Program-made: the position numbers and the translations under genes | Origin: Amedibacterium intestinale | GTDB taxonomy: Bacteria > Bacillota_I > Bacilli_A > Erysipelotrichales > Erysipelotrichaceae | Direction of reading: 5' to 3' | DNA length: 64,000 nt | Assembly (NCBI RefSeq): GCF_010537335.1 | Contig: NZ_AP019711.1 | Span: 868,001-932,000, forward strand | In this document: positions 43,737 through 52,820 of the stretch, piece after piece | Position numbering within the stretch: the stretch's first letter is position 1 | Layout: every line of letters starts with the position of its first letter | Notes under the pieces: model-generated | Database searches by the model: none | What the model saw: only the letters and a program-made list of their open reading frames with translations | What the model was told of the DNA's origin: nothing

Positions 43737-44746
43737 CGTTCTTTCTTTTCTTTTAACTTAGCAGCAAGCTCTTCCATTAACGCAGGATTTGCTTTAATAA
43801 AAGCTTTTGCTGATTCTTTGCCTTGTGCAATTTTTTCTCCATTATAAGAAAACCAGGAACCACTTTTATTCACAATTTCATTATCAACACATAAGTCAAG
43901 CAGTTCTGCCACATAAGAAATTCCTTCGCCATACATAATTTCAATAGCAGCTGTTTTGAAAGGTGGAGCCACTTTGTTTTTTACAACTTTTACATTTACC
44001 TTGTTTCCAATAATATCCGTACCGCTTTTAATAGCCTCACTGCGTCGAATATCCAAACGAACACTAGAATAAAACTTTAAAGCTCTTCCTCCAGGTGTTG
44101 TTTCCGGATTTCCAAACATAACTCCAACTTTTTCTCTTAACTGGTTAATGAAGATAGCAGTACATTCACTTTTGTTCATGACACCACTTAATTTACGCAT
44201 CGCCTTTGACATCAAACGAGCCTGTAACCCAACCTGTGCATCTCCCATTTCACCATCTAATTCTGCTTGTGGTACCAGGGCTGCAACAGAGTCAACTACA
44301 ACTAAGTCAATTGCACCACTTTTAACTAGCATTTCTGTAATTTCCAGCGCCTGCTCCCCACTATCCGGCTGAGAAAGAATCAATTCATCAATATTTACAC
44401 CTAAATTTTTTGCATAATTTGGATCAATTGCATTCTCCGCATCAATAAAAGCTGCACGTCCACCTTTTTTTTGCACCTCTGCAATTGCATGCAAAGCCAA
44501 AGTAGTCTTACCACTTGACTCTGGTCCATAGATTTCAATAATACGCCCTTTTGGATATCCTCCGATTCCTAAAGCTTCATCAATTTTAATAGAACCGCTG
44601 CTGATAGCATCAATTTCAACCGCAGCGCGTTCCCCAAGCTTCATTATACTCCCTTTGCCATACTGTTTTTCAATTGCTTTAATTGCATCATTTAGTAAAG
44701 CATCTTTTTTTTCGTCTACTTTTTTATTCTTTTCTTCCATTGCCAT
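43724..44746 (-). CDS. recA: Recombinase RecA
   Basis: RecA forms filaments on single-stranded DNA for strand exchange and triggers LexA cleavage. The 340-aa protein has Walker [15 protein letters not shown] near residue 70, Walker B-type [12 protein letters not shown], and the DNA-binding loops ([32 protein letters not shown]). The tail is Lys/Glu-rich. It follows pncC, as in Bacillus cinA-recA. A start with AAAGGAT upstream gives standard length. Confidence 0.97.
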   Translation of the reverse strand: MAMEEKNKKVDEKKDALLNDAIKAIEKQYGKGSIMKLGERAAVEIDAISSGSIKIDEALGIGGYPKGRIIEIYGPESSGKTTLALHAIAEVQKKGGRAAFIDAENAIDPNYAKNLGVNIDELILSQPDSGEQALEITEMLVKSGAIDLVVVDSVAALVPQAELDGEMGDAQVGLQARLMSKAMRKLSGVMNKSECTAIFINQLREKVGVMFGNPETTPGGRALKFYSSVRLDIRRSEAIKSGTDIIGNKVNVKVVKNKVAPPFKTAAIEIMYGEGISYVAELLDLCVDNEIVNKSGSWFSYNGEKIAQGKESAKAFIKANPALMEELAAKLKEKKERKED

Positions 44747-44759
44747 TTATATCCTTTCC

Positions 44760-45224
44760 TCAGGATATTTCCTGAATCCATTCTTTAATCTTGTTAGCTG
44801 CATAAAAAATCGCATCTTCACGAACAGTGTTTCGATTTCCTTTTATGTTTTGCTCATATACACGACATTCATCTTTATATGCTATTCCAATATACACTAG
44901 CCCTGCCGGCTTATTTTCCATAGCGGAGGGTCCAGCATTCCCTGTAAAAGATACACAAATATCGCAACCTAGCATTTTTTTTGTCTTTAATGCCATTTCT
45001 TTTGCGCAGGAACTGCTGATTACCCCATCTTTTTCAACAACTTCACTGCTAACTCCAACAACATTCGTTTTTATGTCGGTTGCATATGTCACGATACCAC
45101 CTTTTAACACAGCGCTTGCTCCACTGATTTCAGCTAGCTTTGCACAAAACAACCCAGCTGTAAAACTCTCACAGCTCCCTATCGTTAAATGCTTATTTTT
45201 CAGACAATCTAACAGTTCTTCCAT
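44760..45224 (-). CDS. pncC: Nicotinamide-nucleotide amidohydrolase PncC (stand-alone CinA C-terminal domain)
   Basis: The 154-aa protein is only the C-terminal CinA domain (LTIGSCESFTAGLFCAKLAEISGASAV, SFTGNAGPSA). It deamidates NMN to NaMN in pyridine-nucleotide salvage. The MoCF-like N-terminal domain found in Bacillus CinA before recA is missing, and the upstream sequence is pgsA, so this is a short natural form and not a truncation by frameshift. It follows pgsA directly, sharing GGAG in the pgsA end as ribosome-binding site. Confidence 0.9.
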   Translation of the reverse strand: MEELLDCLKNKHLTIGSCESFTAGLFCAKLAEISGASAVLKGGIVTYATDIKTNVVGVSSEVVEKDGVISSSCAKEMALKTKKMLGCDICVSFTGNAGPSAMENKPAGLVYIGIAYKDECRVYEQNIKGNRNTVREDAIFYAANKIKEWIQEIS

Positions 45225-45815
45225 TTACATTGACTCCATAACAATATCTTTTAATTGTATGAAATATTGAATTCCACTTGCAAGAGATACGATCGTTGCA
45301 GCCCATAACAAGATCTGATCCATTGGAATACCTACAAATGCAAATGGCAAATTTTTTAGCATTAGGAAAATAATTGCAAACATCTGTAACACTGTTTTTA
45401 TTTTCCCCAGCATTCCTGCAGCAACAACTTTTCCTTTTGCACTGGCGTTCATACGAAGCCCATCTACAATCATATCACGCCATATCATCAAAAGCACAGC
45501 TAAAACAGAAATACGAGAAGTACAGGCAAACAGAATCAACATACTGTTTACTAGTAATTTATCCGCAATTGGATCAACGAATTTACCAAAAGATGTAATA
45601 AGATTACGGCTTCTAGCAATTTTTCCATCCAAAAAATCGGTAAAAGATGCGACTGCAAATAATACAAATACTAAGATGTCTGATAAAGTAAACACGATAT
45701 CCCCATTTGCTGTATGAATACGAAAACATTCCATAATACCATCTGTCAAAAAAAGTATGACAATGATAGGCACCAAAGCAACGCGAAACAGCGATAATTT
45801 ATTTGGAAGATTCAT
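45225..45815 (-). CDS. pgsA: CDP-diacylglycerol-glycerol-3-phosphate 3-phosphatidyltransferase
   Basis: PgsA makes phosphatidylglycerol phosphate. The 196-aa membrane protein has the CDP-alcohol phosphotransferase motif DGxxARx8Gx3D (TDFLDGKIARSRNLITSFGKFVDPIADK near residue 60) and four to five helices. The start at 45815 lies in the end of rodZ with AGGTGAT before it. Order rodZ-pgsA-cinA-recA is the Bacillus order. Confidence 0.94.
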   Translation of the reverse strand: MNLPNKLSLFRVALVPIIVILFLTDGIMECFRIHTANGDIVFTLSDILVFVLFAVASFTDFLDGKIARSRNLITSFGKFVDPIADKLLVNSMLILFACTSRISVLAVLLMIWRDMIVDGLRMNASAKGKVVAAGMLGKIKTVLQMFAIIFLMLKNLPFAFVGIPMDQILLWAATIVSLASGIQYFIQLKDIVMESM

Positions 45816-46749
45816 TTTGATCACCTACTGTAAATTCAAAAGTATAAGAAGTACAAGATCCAGTCCATGTAGACGGATTGACAGAACTGTCTAATTTTAC
45901 AACTTTGTCATTGATTTTAATTTCTGTTTGATACATGCATCCAACATAAACATTAATTTTAGTTCCCTTTTTAACTTCTACTTCTGTTGAGGCAGTCTGT
46001 CCCATGTTGTAAACCTCATTGTTACGAACCTCTTCATTACCATCATTAATGATAGTAACGCTATAACCCGAATTACTTCCATTAAATGCAGTATCTACTT
46101 TTAACTTATCGCCATCTTTTACATTTGTTAAGAAAAAGTGAGTTGCATCATCACCGGCAACAATTTCCATTTCTTCTTTTTCGCCAGAATTATCGGAAGA
46201 AGGTTTATTAGAATTTTCTTCCGTAACATTTTCCCCAACTTTATTTTGAATCGGTGCAACCGGCTGTTTCTGGCTTAAGTCATCATTTTTATTACCTGTT
46301 TTCAAAAAGATAACAAAGGCAAATAAAATTATAATGGCTACTACACCAATAATTGCTACTAAAGAAACCAAAGATACATCCGGCTTTTGAATACGCAAAG
46401 AACGCCGTCCCGTATCACTGCTTTGAACACGACTTAAACGCTCTGAACGTGAAACGTTCTTCTCGATTTCCTGATGTGTCAACTCCGCTTTATTAAGAAA
46501 AGTTGTCGTATAATCATCGATACTTTCTCTTAATTCATCTTTTACATCTTCGAAATCAACATTTACCGCTTCACAATAAGATTTAACAAAAAAACGCAAA
46601 TATGACAAATCCTCATGAAAAAAAGACATATCTCCTTCTTCCAATGCTTTGACATGTTTTGGTGTTAAACGAGTTTTCTCACTGATGTCATCTACACTTA
46701 AACCAAGTTCTAATCTTTTTTCCTTTAGCATTTTACCGATATTTTCCAT
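45799..46749 (-). CDS. rodZ: RodZ-like cell-shape protein (HTH-TM, YmfM-type)
   Basis: RodZ links MreB to the membrane. The 316-aa protein has an N-terminal Xre-type helix-turn-helix (MENIGKMLKEKRLELGLSVDDISEKTRLTPKHV), a linker, one transmembrane helix near residues 125-147, and an extracellular beta-rich DUF4115-like domain to the end. The start at 46749 has AGAGGTG 6 nt upstream. A promoter lies 67 bp upstream. Confidence 0.9.
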   Translation of the reverse strand: MENIGKMLKEKRLELGLSVDDISEKTRLTPKHVKALEEGDMSFFHEDLSYLRFFVKSYCEAVNVDFEDVKDELRESIDDYTTTFLNKAELTHQEIEKNVSRSERLSRVQSSDTGRRSLRIQKPDVSLVSLVAIIGVVAIIILFAFVIFLKTGNKNDDLSQKQPVAPIQNKVGENVTEENSNKPSSDNSGEKEEMEIVAGDDATHFFLTNVKDGDKLKVDTAFNGSNSGYSVTIINDGNEEVRNNEVYNMGQTASTEVEVKKGTKINVYVGCMYQTEIKINDKVVKLDSSVNPSTWTGSCTSYTFEFTVGDQNESSK

Positions 46750-46815
46750 AACACACCTCTTCAACTAAAAAACAAATTAAATTACCACTACAATAGCATA
46801 TTGATAGATATTATC

Positions 46816-46844
46816 ATTATAGCAAGCAAAGAATAAATTGTAAA
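46816..46844 (-). promoter_or_regulatory. Promoter for rodZ-pgsA-pncC
   Basis: On the minus strand TTTACA (46839-46844) and TATAAT (46816-46821) are separated by 17 bp. Confidence 0.75.
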
Positions 46845-46939
46845 ATTTTTTAGGAATTTTCCATACATTTCACATACTTTTTTCAAAATTCCAATATTTT
46901 CAGTAATTTTAACCACCGAGAAAAAACCTTTCTATAAAA

Positions 46940-46963
46940 AAAGCAGAGATACAACTCTACTTT
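46940..46963 (-). terminator. Terminator after rnpB
   Basis: The stem AAAGTAGAG/CTCTGCTTT (one G-U pair) with a 6-nt loop is followed by more T on the minus strand. Confidence 0.8.
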
Positions 46964-46967
46964 TTCT

Positions 46968-47324
46968 GATTTCACTGCATAAGCCATGTTCTGTACTTCA
47001 AATAGAAGTGGCAGCCATTTATCTACATAGATAATCTATGTTCCATCTGATGGTTTCGTTTCACCTCAGACAGATTCCCCTACCAAATTTGGGTTTCTCG
47101 CTTGCGGGGTTTACCCGTTCCACCTTTATGATTTCTCATAAAGCTCGTCTCTGTGGCACTTTTAAAGATTTCCATCATAGTTTTCACCTTAGATTTCCAT
47201 CAGCCGTCAGTTTGCACTGCCTGGATTTATCATTTCATCCAGCACAAACACTACATTCATCACAGAATGTGCGAGCATGGACTTTCCTCTAGCAATATTT
47301 GCCAGCGACTGCCGCAGCAAATCC
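46968..47324 (-). ncRNA. rnpB: RNase P RNA, type B
   Basis: The catalytic RNA trims tRNA 5' leaders. The minus-strand sequence has the universal cores GAGGAAAGTCCATGCTCGCA, AAAGTGCCACAGAGACG, GTGGAACGGGTAAACCCC.., GCGAGAAACCCAAATTTGGTAGGGG, and near the 3' end ACAGAACATGGCTTA. The ends GATTTGCTGC and GCAGTGAAATC pair to form P1. The general layout matches the Bacillus type-B RNA. It begins a few nt after the gpsB stop, an order conserved with Bacillus ypsB-rnpB, and ends before a clear terminator. Confidence 0.95.
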
Positions 47325-47325
47325 T

Positions 47326-47637
47326 TTATTTTTTGAACACTTCATTTTCTAAACGTGTCAATCGTTTTAAAATATCCACGTTATCAATGACTGCTTCTTT
47401 ATCTACTGTATTTGCCTTGCTTTCAAACTCTGCAATACGATTTTTCAAAGATGCAATCTGACGTTCATATTCCTGAAGATGGTCACCAAGTTCTTTTATC
47501 ATTTGATCATATTCCTGATAATCACTAATAACTAAATCAAGAAATTCATCTACCTCAATAGAGGAGTACCCCTTAAAATCGATGTTAAACTGTTTGTTTA
47601 ATACATCTTCAACTGTCAATTTGAATCGTTTATCCAT
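47326..47637 (-). CDS. gpsB: Cell-division protein GpsB
   Basis: GpsB is a small DivIVA-like adaptor that brings PBP1 and other wall enzymes to the septum. The 103-aa protein has the N-terminal DivIVA-like region (LTVEDVLNKQFNIDFKGYSSIEVDEFLD) and a coiled coil, then a short C-terminal region (LKRLTRLENEVF) that forms the hexamer in homologues. The start at 47637 has GGAAGGTG upstream. rnpB starts immediately after the stop, and recU-pbp1a diverges upstream, which fits GpsB's role with PBP1. Confidence 0.94.
   Translation of the reverse strand: MDKRFKLTVEDVLNKQFNIDFKGYSSIEVDEFLDLVISDYQEYDQMIKELGDHLQEYERQIASLKNRIAEFESKANTVDKEAVIDNVDILKRLTRLENEVFKK
47340..47366 (-). promoter_or_regulatory. Weak candidate rnpB promoter inside the gpsB 3' end
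   Basis: On the minus strand TTGACA lies in the last gpsB codons, 17 bp before a poor -10 (GTTCAA). The spacing would place the start at the 5' end of rnpB. Coordinates are approximate. Confidence 0.35.
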
Positions 47638-47768
47638 ATATGACTCACCTTCCGCTTTATAGTTTCTCAAAAAATAGAGTATTTTTCAAGTTTTTTTTGA
47701 TGAATTTTCTCTCTTTCTTTCTGAATTCTTACAACTTTCGAAAGAAAATTGAATATGATATGGTTTTA

Positions 47769-47797
47769 TAGACTTGAAAATTATTTTGTTATATAAT
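47769..47797 (+). promoter_or_regulatory. Promoter for recU-pbp1a
   Basis: TAGACT (47769-47774), 17 bp, perfect TATAAT (47792-47797), just before the recU ribosome-binding site. Confidence 0.6.
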
Positions 47798-47814
47798 TAG
47801 ACAGGTGATAGATT

Positions 47815-48414
47815 GTGATAGGATATCCAAACAAAAAGAAGATAAGCACAACGCATTCTGTTTCTGATAACTACACTCGAAGAGGAATGTCATTGGAAAA
47901 AGATTTGAATGACAGCAATGCATATTATGCAGATTGTGATCGTGCTTTGATTCATAAAAAGCCCACCCCTATACAGGTGGTCAAGGTAGATTACCCTGCA
48001 CGTAACTCGGCAAAAATCACAGAGGCATACTACAAAACTCCTAGTACGACCGATTACAACGGTATCTATCGTGGACGGGCAGTAGATTTTGAGGCAAAAG
48101 AAACACGTTCCTTAACTTCATTCCCGTTCAAAAGTATTCATCCACACCAGATTCAGCACTTAAAAAAGGTGTTATATCATGGAGGCATTGGTTTTTTTAT
48201 CATTCGCTTTTCGCGTTACAGCGAAACATATCTAATTGATGCCAGAATATTGATTGATTTATATGAAAATGGAAAAAAACAGTCAATATCTTACAAAGAG
48301 CTGCAAGAACTAGGTTCTTTAATACGCGAGAGTTTAACCCCTCGCCTATGTTATCTGGACAATGTGGATGATTTATTCTTCAAGGAGGAGATTAATTATG
48401 GCAAAGAATCCTAA
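47815..48414 (+). CDS. recU: Holliday junction resolvase RecU
   Basis: RecU cleaves Holliday junctions. The 199-aa protein has the N-terminal RRGMSLEKDLNDSNAYY, the catalytic region TTDYNGIYRGRAVDFEAKETRSLTSFPFKSIHPHQI (acidic residues and Lys of a nuclease fold) and the tail LTPRLCYLDNVDDLFF. It starts with GTG, 9 nt after AGGTGAT. Its last 17 nt overlap the pbp1a gene, the classic recU-ponA pair. Confidence 0.95.
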   Translation: MIGYPNKKKISTTHSVSDNYTRRGMSLEKDLNDSNAYYADCDRALIHKKPTPIQVVKVDYPARNSAKITEAYYKTPSTTDYNGIYRGRAVDFEAKETRSLTSFPFKSIHPHQIQHLKKVLYHGGIGFFIIRFSRYSETYLIDARILIDLYENGKKQSISYKELQELGSLIRESLTPRLCYLDNVDDLFFKEEINYGKES

Positions 48415-50998
48415 AACCAATAAATCAAAAAGAAATCCGCGTAAAATCATAAATTCCATTATCGTCGTATTTCTTTGTTTAATTTTAGTAGGCAGTGTGA
48501 GTGGCTTTTTTATCTTAAGCAAGATCGTTGCTAAAGTACAGCTGACAGATGAAGAATTGGTTGAAAAAATCGTAAACTCCAGCCCTACTGAAGTTTATTC
48601 AGCAGATGGTAAAAAAATTGGGGAACTTGGTGCAGAATCCAGAGAACTGATTACATACGATCAGCTCCCTCAAGTAACCATTGATGCATTTTTAGCAATT
48701 GAGGACTCTCGTTTCTTTACACACAATGGTTTTGATCTTCCACGTTTTATTTCCAGTGCTTTTTCAAATTTACGTACAGGAAGCTTGGCACAAGGTGGTT
48801 CTACATTAACCATGCAGACTATCGATAATTTCTTGATAAAGCCGCAGGAAGAAAAAGATGAACAAGCAGGAATCAGATACAGCCCGCTTGAAAAGATCGA
48901 GCATAAAATTCAGGAAATTTATTTAAGTATGCGTTTAGATCATCTGGAAAGCAAAGAAGATATTCTTGTTGCTTATTTAAACAAAATCAACTTTGGTTCT
49001 TCTATGAATACAAGAGGAATCCAAAAAGCTGCAGAATATTATTTTGGGAAAGATGTAGAGCAGTTGAACTTAAGTGAATCAGCATTCTTAGCTGGTGTAG
49101 TGAATGCTCCTGCACTTTATAATCCATACAAAGGATATTCAAAAGAATATCAAACAAATTATTATAAAGCTGCAACACAGCGAAGAAATGAAACACTTTC
49201 CATGATGTTAATGCATGGATATATCACAGAAAATGAGTACAACCTGGCAAAATCAACAAAGCTTGCTTTTCAGGTAAATGGTGAGCCTAGCGAGACTGAA
49301 ACTTCTTCTTATCAGTATTACATTACGCAGGCTGCAGAAGAGGCAAGAAAGCTAACGGGTGTCGATCCAGCAACTACATCAATGAAAATATACACAGCAT
49401 TAGATCGTGATGTACAAGATCAAATGAATAAAATTGCGGATAAAGAAAGTGGCATTGCAATGCCAAATAATCCATATTATCAAATCGCATCTGTTGTCAT
49501 GAACAACCAGACCGGAGAAGTAGTTGCAATCAATGATGGCTTTAATGAATCTATGGCAAGCTATCGTTCCCGTTCTATGGTAGATACGCATGCTCCTGGT
49601 TCAACGATGAAACCAATCCTAGAATATGCATTATCTTTTGAGAACTGTGGGTGGGCTACATCTCGTGTCATGAATGATAGAAAGTTTGATGTCAATGGAC
49701 ACGTGATCGTCAATTATGATATGAAATATCATGGAAAGGTATCTTTGGAACGTGCAATAGCACAGTCTTTAAACGTTCCTGCCGTAGAAACCATGTTAAC
49801 CGTTGAAGATACAATGGGAGCAAATTCTATTATTGATTATTTGAAATCTTTAGGATTCAAAGATGAAGTAGCTGAAAAATATGATTATCAATATGCAATT
49901 GGTGCCAATAACATGGAAGCAACACCATTAGAAATGGCAGCGGCATATTCTGCATTCGCTAATGGCGGAACTTATATTCAGCCTCATTTAGTAACAAAAG
50001 TTGAATTTTCAGATGGCAGCAAAGTTATTGAAAACAATCCAAAACAAACACAGGTATTAAGTCCTCAGGCTTCCTACATGGTAAACGATTTATTATATAA
50101 AGCTGTTAATGGCAAATATAATTCTTATAACTATATGGGAGGCGTATTTGCTGGAGCAGGCTATCCTGTTTACGGAAAAACAGGTACTTCCGATTGGGAT
50201 GATTCTGTTGCACAATATATCGGTGGGAAAGCTAAAGATAGCTGGATGGTAAATTATACCAGTCAGTACACCGTAGCTTCCTGGAATGGATTTGATGGAA
50301 GAGTGGATGGCTATAGCTATTTATCAACAGATATCCAAAATATGAATGTACCTGGACGAATTAATCGTATGATTTTAGATATGTTAAGCAATGGAGCATA
50401 TAAGATTCAGCGTCCAGATGGGCTTAGCTCTTATGGTGGCGGATTAATAAAAACAGAATACTTAAAAGATGCAGCAAAAAACAATCCAGAAACAGAAAAC
50501 AATATGAAGGATTATCACAAAGAGCTTGAAAAAGTTATTGATAATTATCTAAAATATGATGCTTCTAAATATAGCGAGGAAACATGGAAAGCATTTAGCA
50601 GTGTCTTAGAAGAAGCAAAAAAAGCTCTTGATAACAAAGACTTAACGGATGAAGAGTTAAAAGAATTAATTTCCAAGCTGGATAAGGCCTCTAAAGAATT
50701 AAAAGAAAAAGAAGTTGTAGTTGATGTATCTTCTTTAAATAATGCTATTAAAGAAGCTCAACTATATCTGGATACAAGTAAATATGATGCAAATGCAGTG
50801 GCAAATCTGATGAAAGCTGTAAATGATGCCAGCACAATAGCCGCAAAAGAAGGAGTTACGCAGCAGGAAATTGATGCTGCTGTCGCAAATATTAACAGTA
50901 TGATTACTATATGCAAAAATAGTCCTGTTAATACTCCGCCAGGCAGCACAACAGAAAATGGCAATAATGTAACAGTGCCACCTACTCCATCTAATTAA
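48398..50998 (+). CDS. ponA: Class A penicillin-binding protein 1A with C-terminal helical repeats
   Basis: PBP1A polymerises and crosslinks peptidoglycan. The 866-aa protein has an N-terminal transmembrane helix (about residues 18-40), a glycosyltransferase domain (EDSRFFTHNGFDLPRF, GGSTLTMQ) and a transpeptidase domain with SxxK in GSTMKPI, SLN and KTGT near residue 600. From about residue 695 it ends in two helical repeats of FIVAR type (YDASKYSEETWKAFSSVLEEA and a second YDANAVANLMKAVNDA unit) and a Pro/Asn/Thr-rich tail. Such repeats are unusual for this family. The start at 48398 has AAGGAGG. Confidence 0.95.
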   Translation: MAKNPKTNKSKRNPRKIINSIIVVFLCLILVGSVSGFFILSKIVAKVQLTDEELVEKIVNSSPTEVYSADGKKIGELGAESRELITYDQLPQVTIDAFLAIEDSRFFTHNGFDLPRFISSAFSNLRTGSLAQGGSTLTMQTIDNFLIKPQEEKDEQAGIRYSPLEKIEHKIQEIYLSMRLDHLESKEDILVAYLNKINFGSSMNTRGIQKAAEYYFGKDVEQLNLSESAFLAGVVNAPALYNPYKGYSKEYQTNYYKAATQRRNETLSMMLMHGYITENEYNLAKSTKLAFQVNGEPSETETSSYQYYITQAAEEARKLTGVDPATTSMKIYTALDRDVQDQMNKIADKESGIAMPNNPYYQIASVVMNNQTGEVVAINDGFNESMASYRSRSMVDTHAPGSTMKPILEYALSFENCGWATSRVMNDRKFDVNGHVIVNYDMKYHGKVSLERAIAQSLNVPAVETMLTVEDTMGANSIIDYLKSLGFKDEVAEKYDYQYAIGANNMEATPLEMAAAYSAFANGGTYIQPHLVTKVEFSDGSKVIENNPKQTQVLSPQASYMVNDLLYKAVNGKYNSYNYMGGVFAGAGYPVYGKTGTSDWDDSVAQYIGGKAKDSWMVNYTSQYTVASWNGFDGRVDGYSYLSTDIQNMNVPGRINRMILDMLSNGAYKIQRPDGLSSYGGGLIKTEYLKDAAKNNPETENNMKDYHKELEKVIDNYLKYDASKYSEETWKAFSSVLEEAKKALDNKDLTDEELKELISKLDKASKELKEKEVVVDVSSLNNAIKEAQLYLDTSKYDANAVANLMKAVNDASTIAAKEGVTQQEIDAAVANINSMITICKNSPVNTPPGSTTENGNNVTVPPTPSN

Positions 50999-51012
50999 AT
51001 ATTCTATCCTCT

Positions 51013-51034
51013 AGCGAGATATTTCAATCTCGCT
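51013..51034 (+). terminator. Terminator after pbp1a
   Basis: The stem AGCGAGAT/ATCTCGCT with a 6-nt loop is followed by TTTTC. Confidence 0.85.
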
Positions 51035-51050
51035 TTTTCTATACAAAAAA

Positions 51051-51075
51051 AGCCGGATAAATAGATTATCCAGCT
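51051..51075 (-). terminator. Terminator after nth
   Basis: The 10-bp stem AGCTGGATAA/TTATCCGGCT (one G-U) has a 5-nt loop followed by seven T on the minus strand. Confidence 0.85.
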
Positions 51076-51091
51076 CCACGAAATAAATACA

Positions 51092-51739
51092 TTATTTATT
51101 TTGATTTTTATATTTTTCAAGTTTTTCTTTTTTACAGATATTTTGAAATGGACAATTATTACATTGGGGATTTCGTGCCGTACAAAAATATCTACCAAAA
51201 AAGATAAATAAATGATGTGCTTTATTCCAGCGCTCTCGCTTTATTTTTCTTTTTAATTTCTGTTCAACAACTTCCACACTATCATATACTTTAGCTAATC
51301 CCAAACGCTTAGAAATACGTTCTACATGTGTATCAACCGCAATAGATGGAATATCAAAACAAACACTGCGTACAACGTTAGCTGTTTTTCTTCCAACTCC
51401 AGCTAATGATGTCAAATCTTTCATTGACTGTGGTACATTTCCATCAAAGGATGTTAATAAAGATTTGCTTAGATTTTGAATAGAGCGTGCTTTGTTTCTA
51501 TATAAACCAATACGTTTAATTTTGTCTTCTATATCTTTAATATCTGCATTAGCCATTGTTTTTGGGTCAGGAAAACTTTCAAATAATGCAGGAGTAACTT
51601 TATTTACTGCATTATCTGTTGTTTGAGCTGATAAAACAACCGCAACTAAAAGTTCAAAAGGATTTTTATGGATTAATTCACAATGTGCATCAGGAAACAT
51701 AATTTCCAGCTGATCTAAAATTTCATCTGTTGTTATCAT
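51092..51739 (-). CDS. nth: Endonuclease III
   Basis: This [4Fe-4S] DNA glycosylase/AP lyase removes oxidised pyrimidines. The 215-aa protein has the helix-hairpin-helix LTSLAGVGRKTANVV near residue 113, with catalytic Lys (GVGRKT) and Asp (AVDTHVERI), and a C-terminal cluster C-x6-C-x2-C-x5-C (CTARNPQCNNCPFQNIC). ATG overlaps the dnaD stop (ATGA). The order tseB-dnaD-nth near ponA-recU is Bacillus-like. Confidence 0.96.
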   Translation of the reverse strand: MITTDEILDQLEIMFPDAHCELIHKNPFELLVAVVLSAQTTDNAVNKVTPALFESFPDPKTMANADIKDIEDKIKRIGLYRNKARSIQNLSKSLLTSFDGNVPQSMKDLTSLAGVGRKTANVVRSVCFDIPSIAVDTHVERISKRLGLAKVYDSVEVVEQKLKRKIKRERWNKAHHLFIFFGRYFCTARNPQCNNCPFQNICKKEKLEKYKNQNK

Positions 51740-52269
51740 CTTCTGCCCTCTTCATACATTTCTGCCGTTAACCCTTTTTCTTTCCAAATTTGCAAAATAC
51801 GTTCTATATAGTCAAAACTCTTTTTCTCATATGTCAATGCTTCGCGTAAAGCATAACGAATCAGTTTTTGATCATATTCTTTCATCCAGTCGCTTAAACG
51901 CTGTACTTCTATTTGTGATAAAGGTCTTGCAAATTCATTTTCAAAATGTTCAAACAAAGATTCATTAAAAAGATTTCCAGTATTCTTATTTTCTTCAAAT
52001 AGACCATCTATTTGAAACATAACCCGTCCATCTTTCACATCAATCGAAACATAACCCTTACTATTTAATTTTGTAAATAATTCATCAATTTCATCCATGG
52101 ACTTCTGCATTTTAGTACTCAATAATTCATGTGTCACAGAAATATGATTTTGATTCATAAAATCAATCAATAAAACCATCAAGGTTTCATCTGCACTCAT
52201 ATTAAATTCATTTAAATGATCTAAGATATAGTCTCTTTTATTGACATGTCTTTCCTTCCACCATTCCAT
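51736..52269 (-). CDS. dnaD: DnaD-domain primosome protein
   Basis: DnaD helps load the replicative helicase at oriC and at restart sites. The 177-aa protein has an N-terminal winged helix (LLSTKMQKSMDEIDELFTKLNSKGYVSID) and a C-terminal DnaD domain (EFARPLSQIEVQRLSDWMKEYDQKLIRYALREAL, FDYIERILQIWKEKG). Length is a little short. It overlaps nth. Confidence 0.92.
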   Translation of the reverse strand: MEWWKERHVNKRDYILDHLNEFNMSADETLMVLLIDFMNQNHISVTHELLSTKMQKSMDEIDELFTKLNSKGYVSIDVKDGRVMFQIDGLFEENKNTGNLFNESLFEHFENEFARPLSQIEVQRLSDWMKEYDQKLIRYALREALTYEKKSFDYIERILQIWKEKGLTAEMYEEGRR

Positions 52270-52734
52270 CTATTTTCCTCCAGTTCTAATAATATATACT
52301 TCTTCTAAAGTTTCGTAATCTAATAAAACTTCTCCTAACTCACAATACACAACATATACCGGATTATTATATCCATATCCAAGCTGCACATCATTTACCC
52401 TGGTATTATATTTATCTTCAACGCTTCTTTTTGCCTCATCAAAGCGAACAGTATCATCTTCTCTAGAGGTAATCGCAACTCCTTTTTCATTAAACCAAAT
52501 CCAGCGATTCTCCTCTTTTCCAACATACGTTGTATACTGAAAAATGTGTCGATGAAGATTTTTAATATCTTTAAATTCTTTCTGTATCATTTTTTCTTGT
52601 TCTAAAATATCAGCTTCATATTTAAATTTAGGTCCACTGATAAAAACAGCAACACCTAGATAGAAAATAAAGCATGTTAAAAGAAGTAATCCTAAAGTAA
52701 TTCCTATTGACTTCACATTTATATGCTCTTTCAT
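52270..52734 (-). CDS. tseB: TseB/YpmB-like cell-wall elongation regulator (DUF5590)
   Basis: The 154-aa protein has one N-terminal transmembrane helix (about residues 10-32) and an extracellular PepSY-like region with two repeats (YTTYVGKEENRWIWFNEKG, DVQLGYGYNNPVYVVYCE). Bacillus YpmB/TseB affects PBP2A. It lies directly before dnaD, as in Bacillus where ypmB is near dnaD. The start has AGGGGG before it. Confidence 0.82.
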   Translation of the reverse strand: MKEHINVKSIGITLGLLLLTCFIFYLGVAVFISGPKFKYEADILEQEKMIQKEFKDIKNLHRHIFQYTTYVGKEENRWIWFNEKGVAITSREDDTVRFDEAKRSVEDKYNTRVNDVQLGYGYNNPVYVVYCELGEVLLDYETLEEVYIIRTGGK

Positions 52735-52797
52735 TGAATACCCCCTATGCTTTTTTCACTGTTGTTATTATACATGATTTTTTAGATAAATGCACAA

Positions 52798-52820
52798 AAA
52801 AAGCGTATGAAACGCTTTTT
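52798..52820 (-). terminator. Terminator after mtnN
   Basis: The stem AAAAAGCGT/ACGCTTTTT with a 5-nt loop overlaps the mtnN stop and has more T after it on the minus strand. Confidence 0.85.

Noticed and set aside
48362-48397. Longer start of pbp1a (MWMIYSSRRRLI...)
   Set aside because: It reads the recU 3' end in another frame. The ATG at 48398 has a perfect ribosome-binding site and the basic N-terminus of PBP1a.
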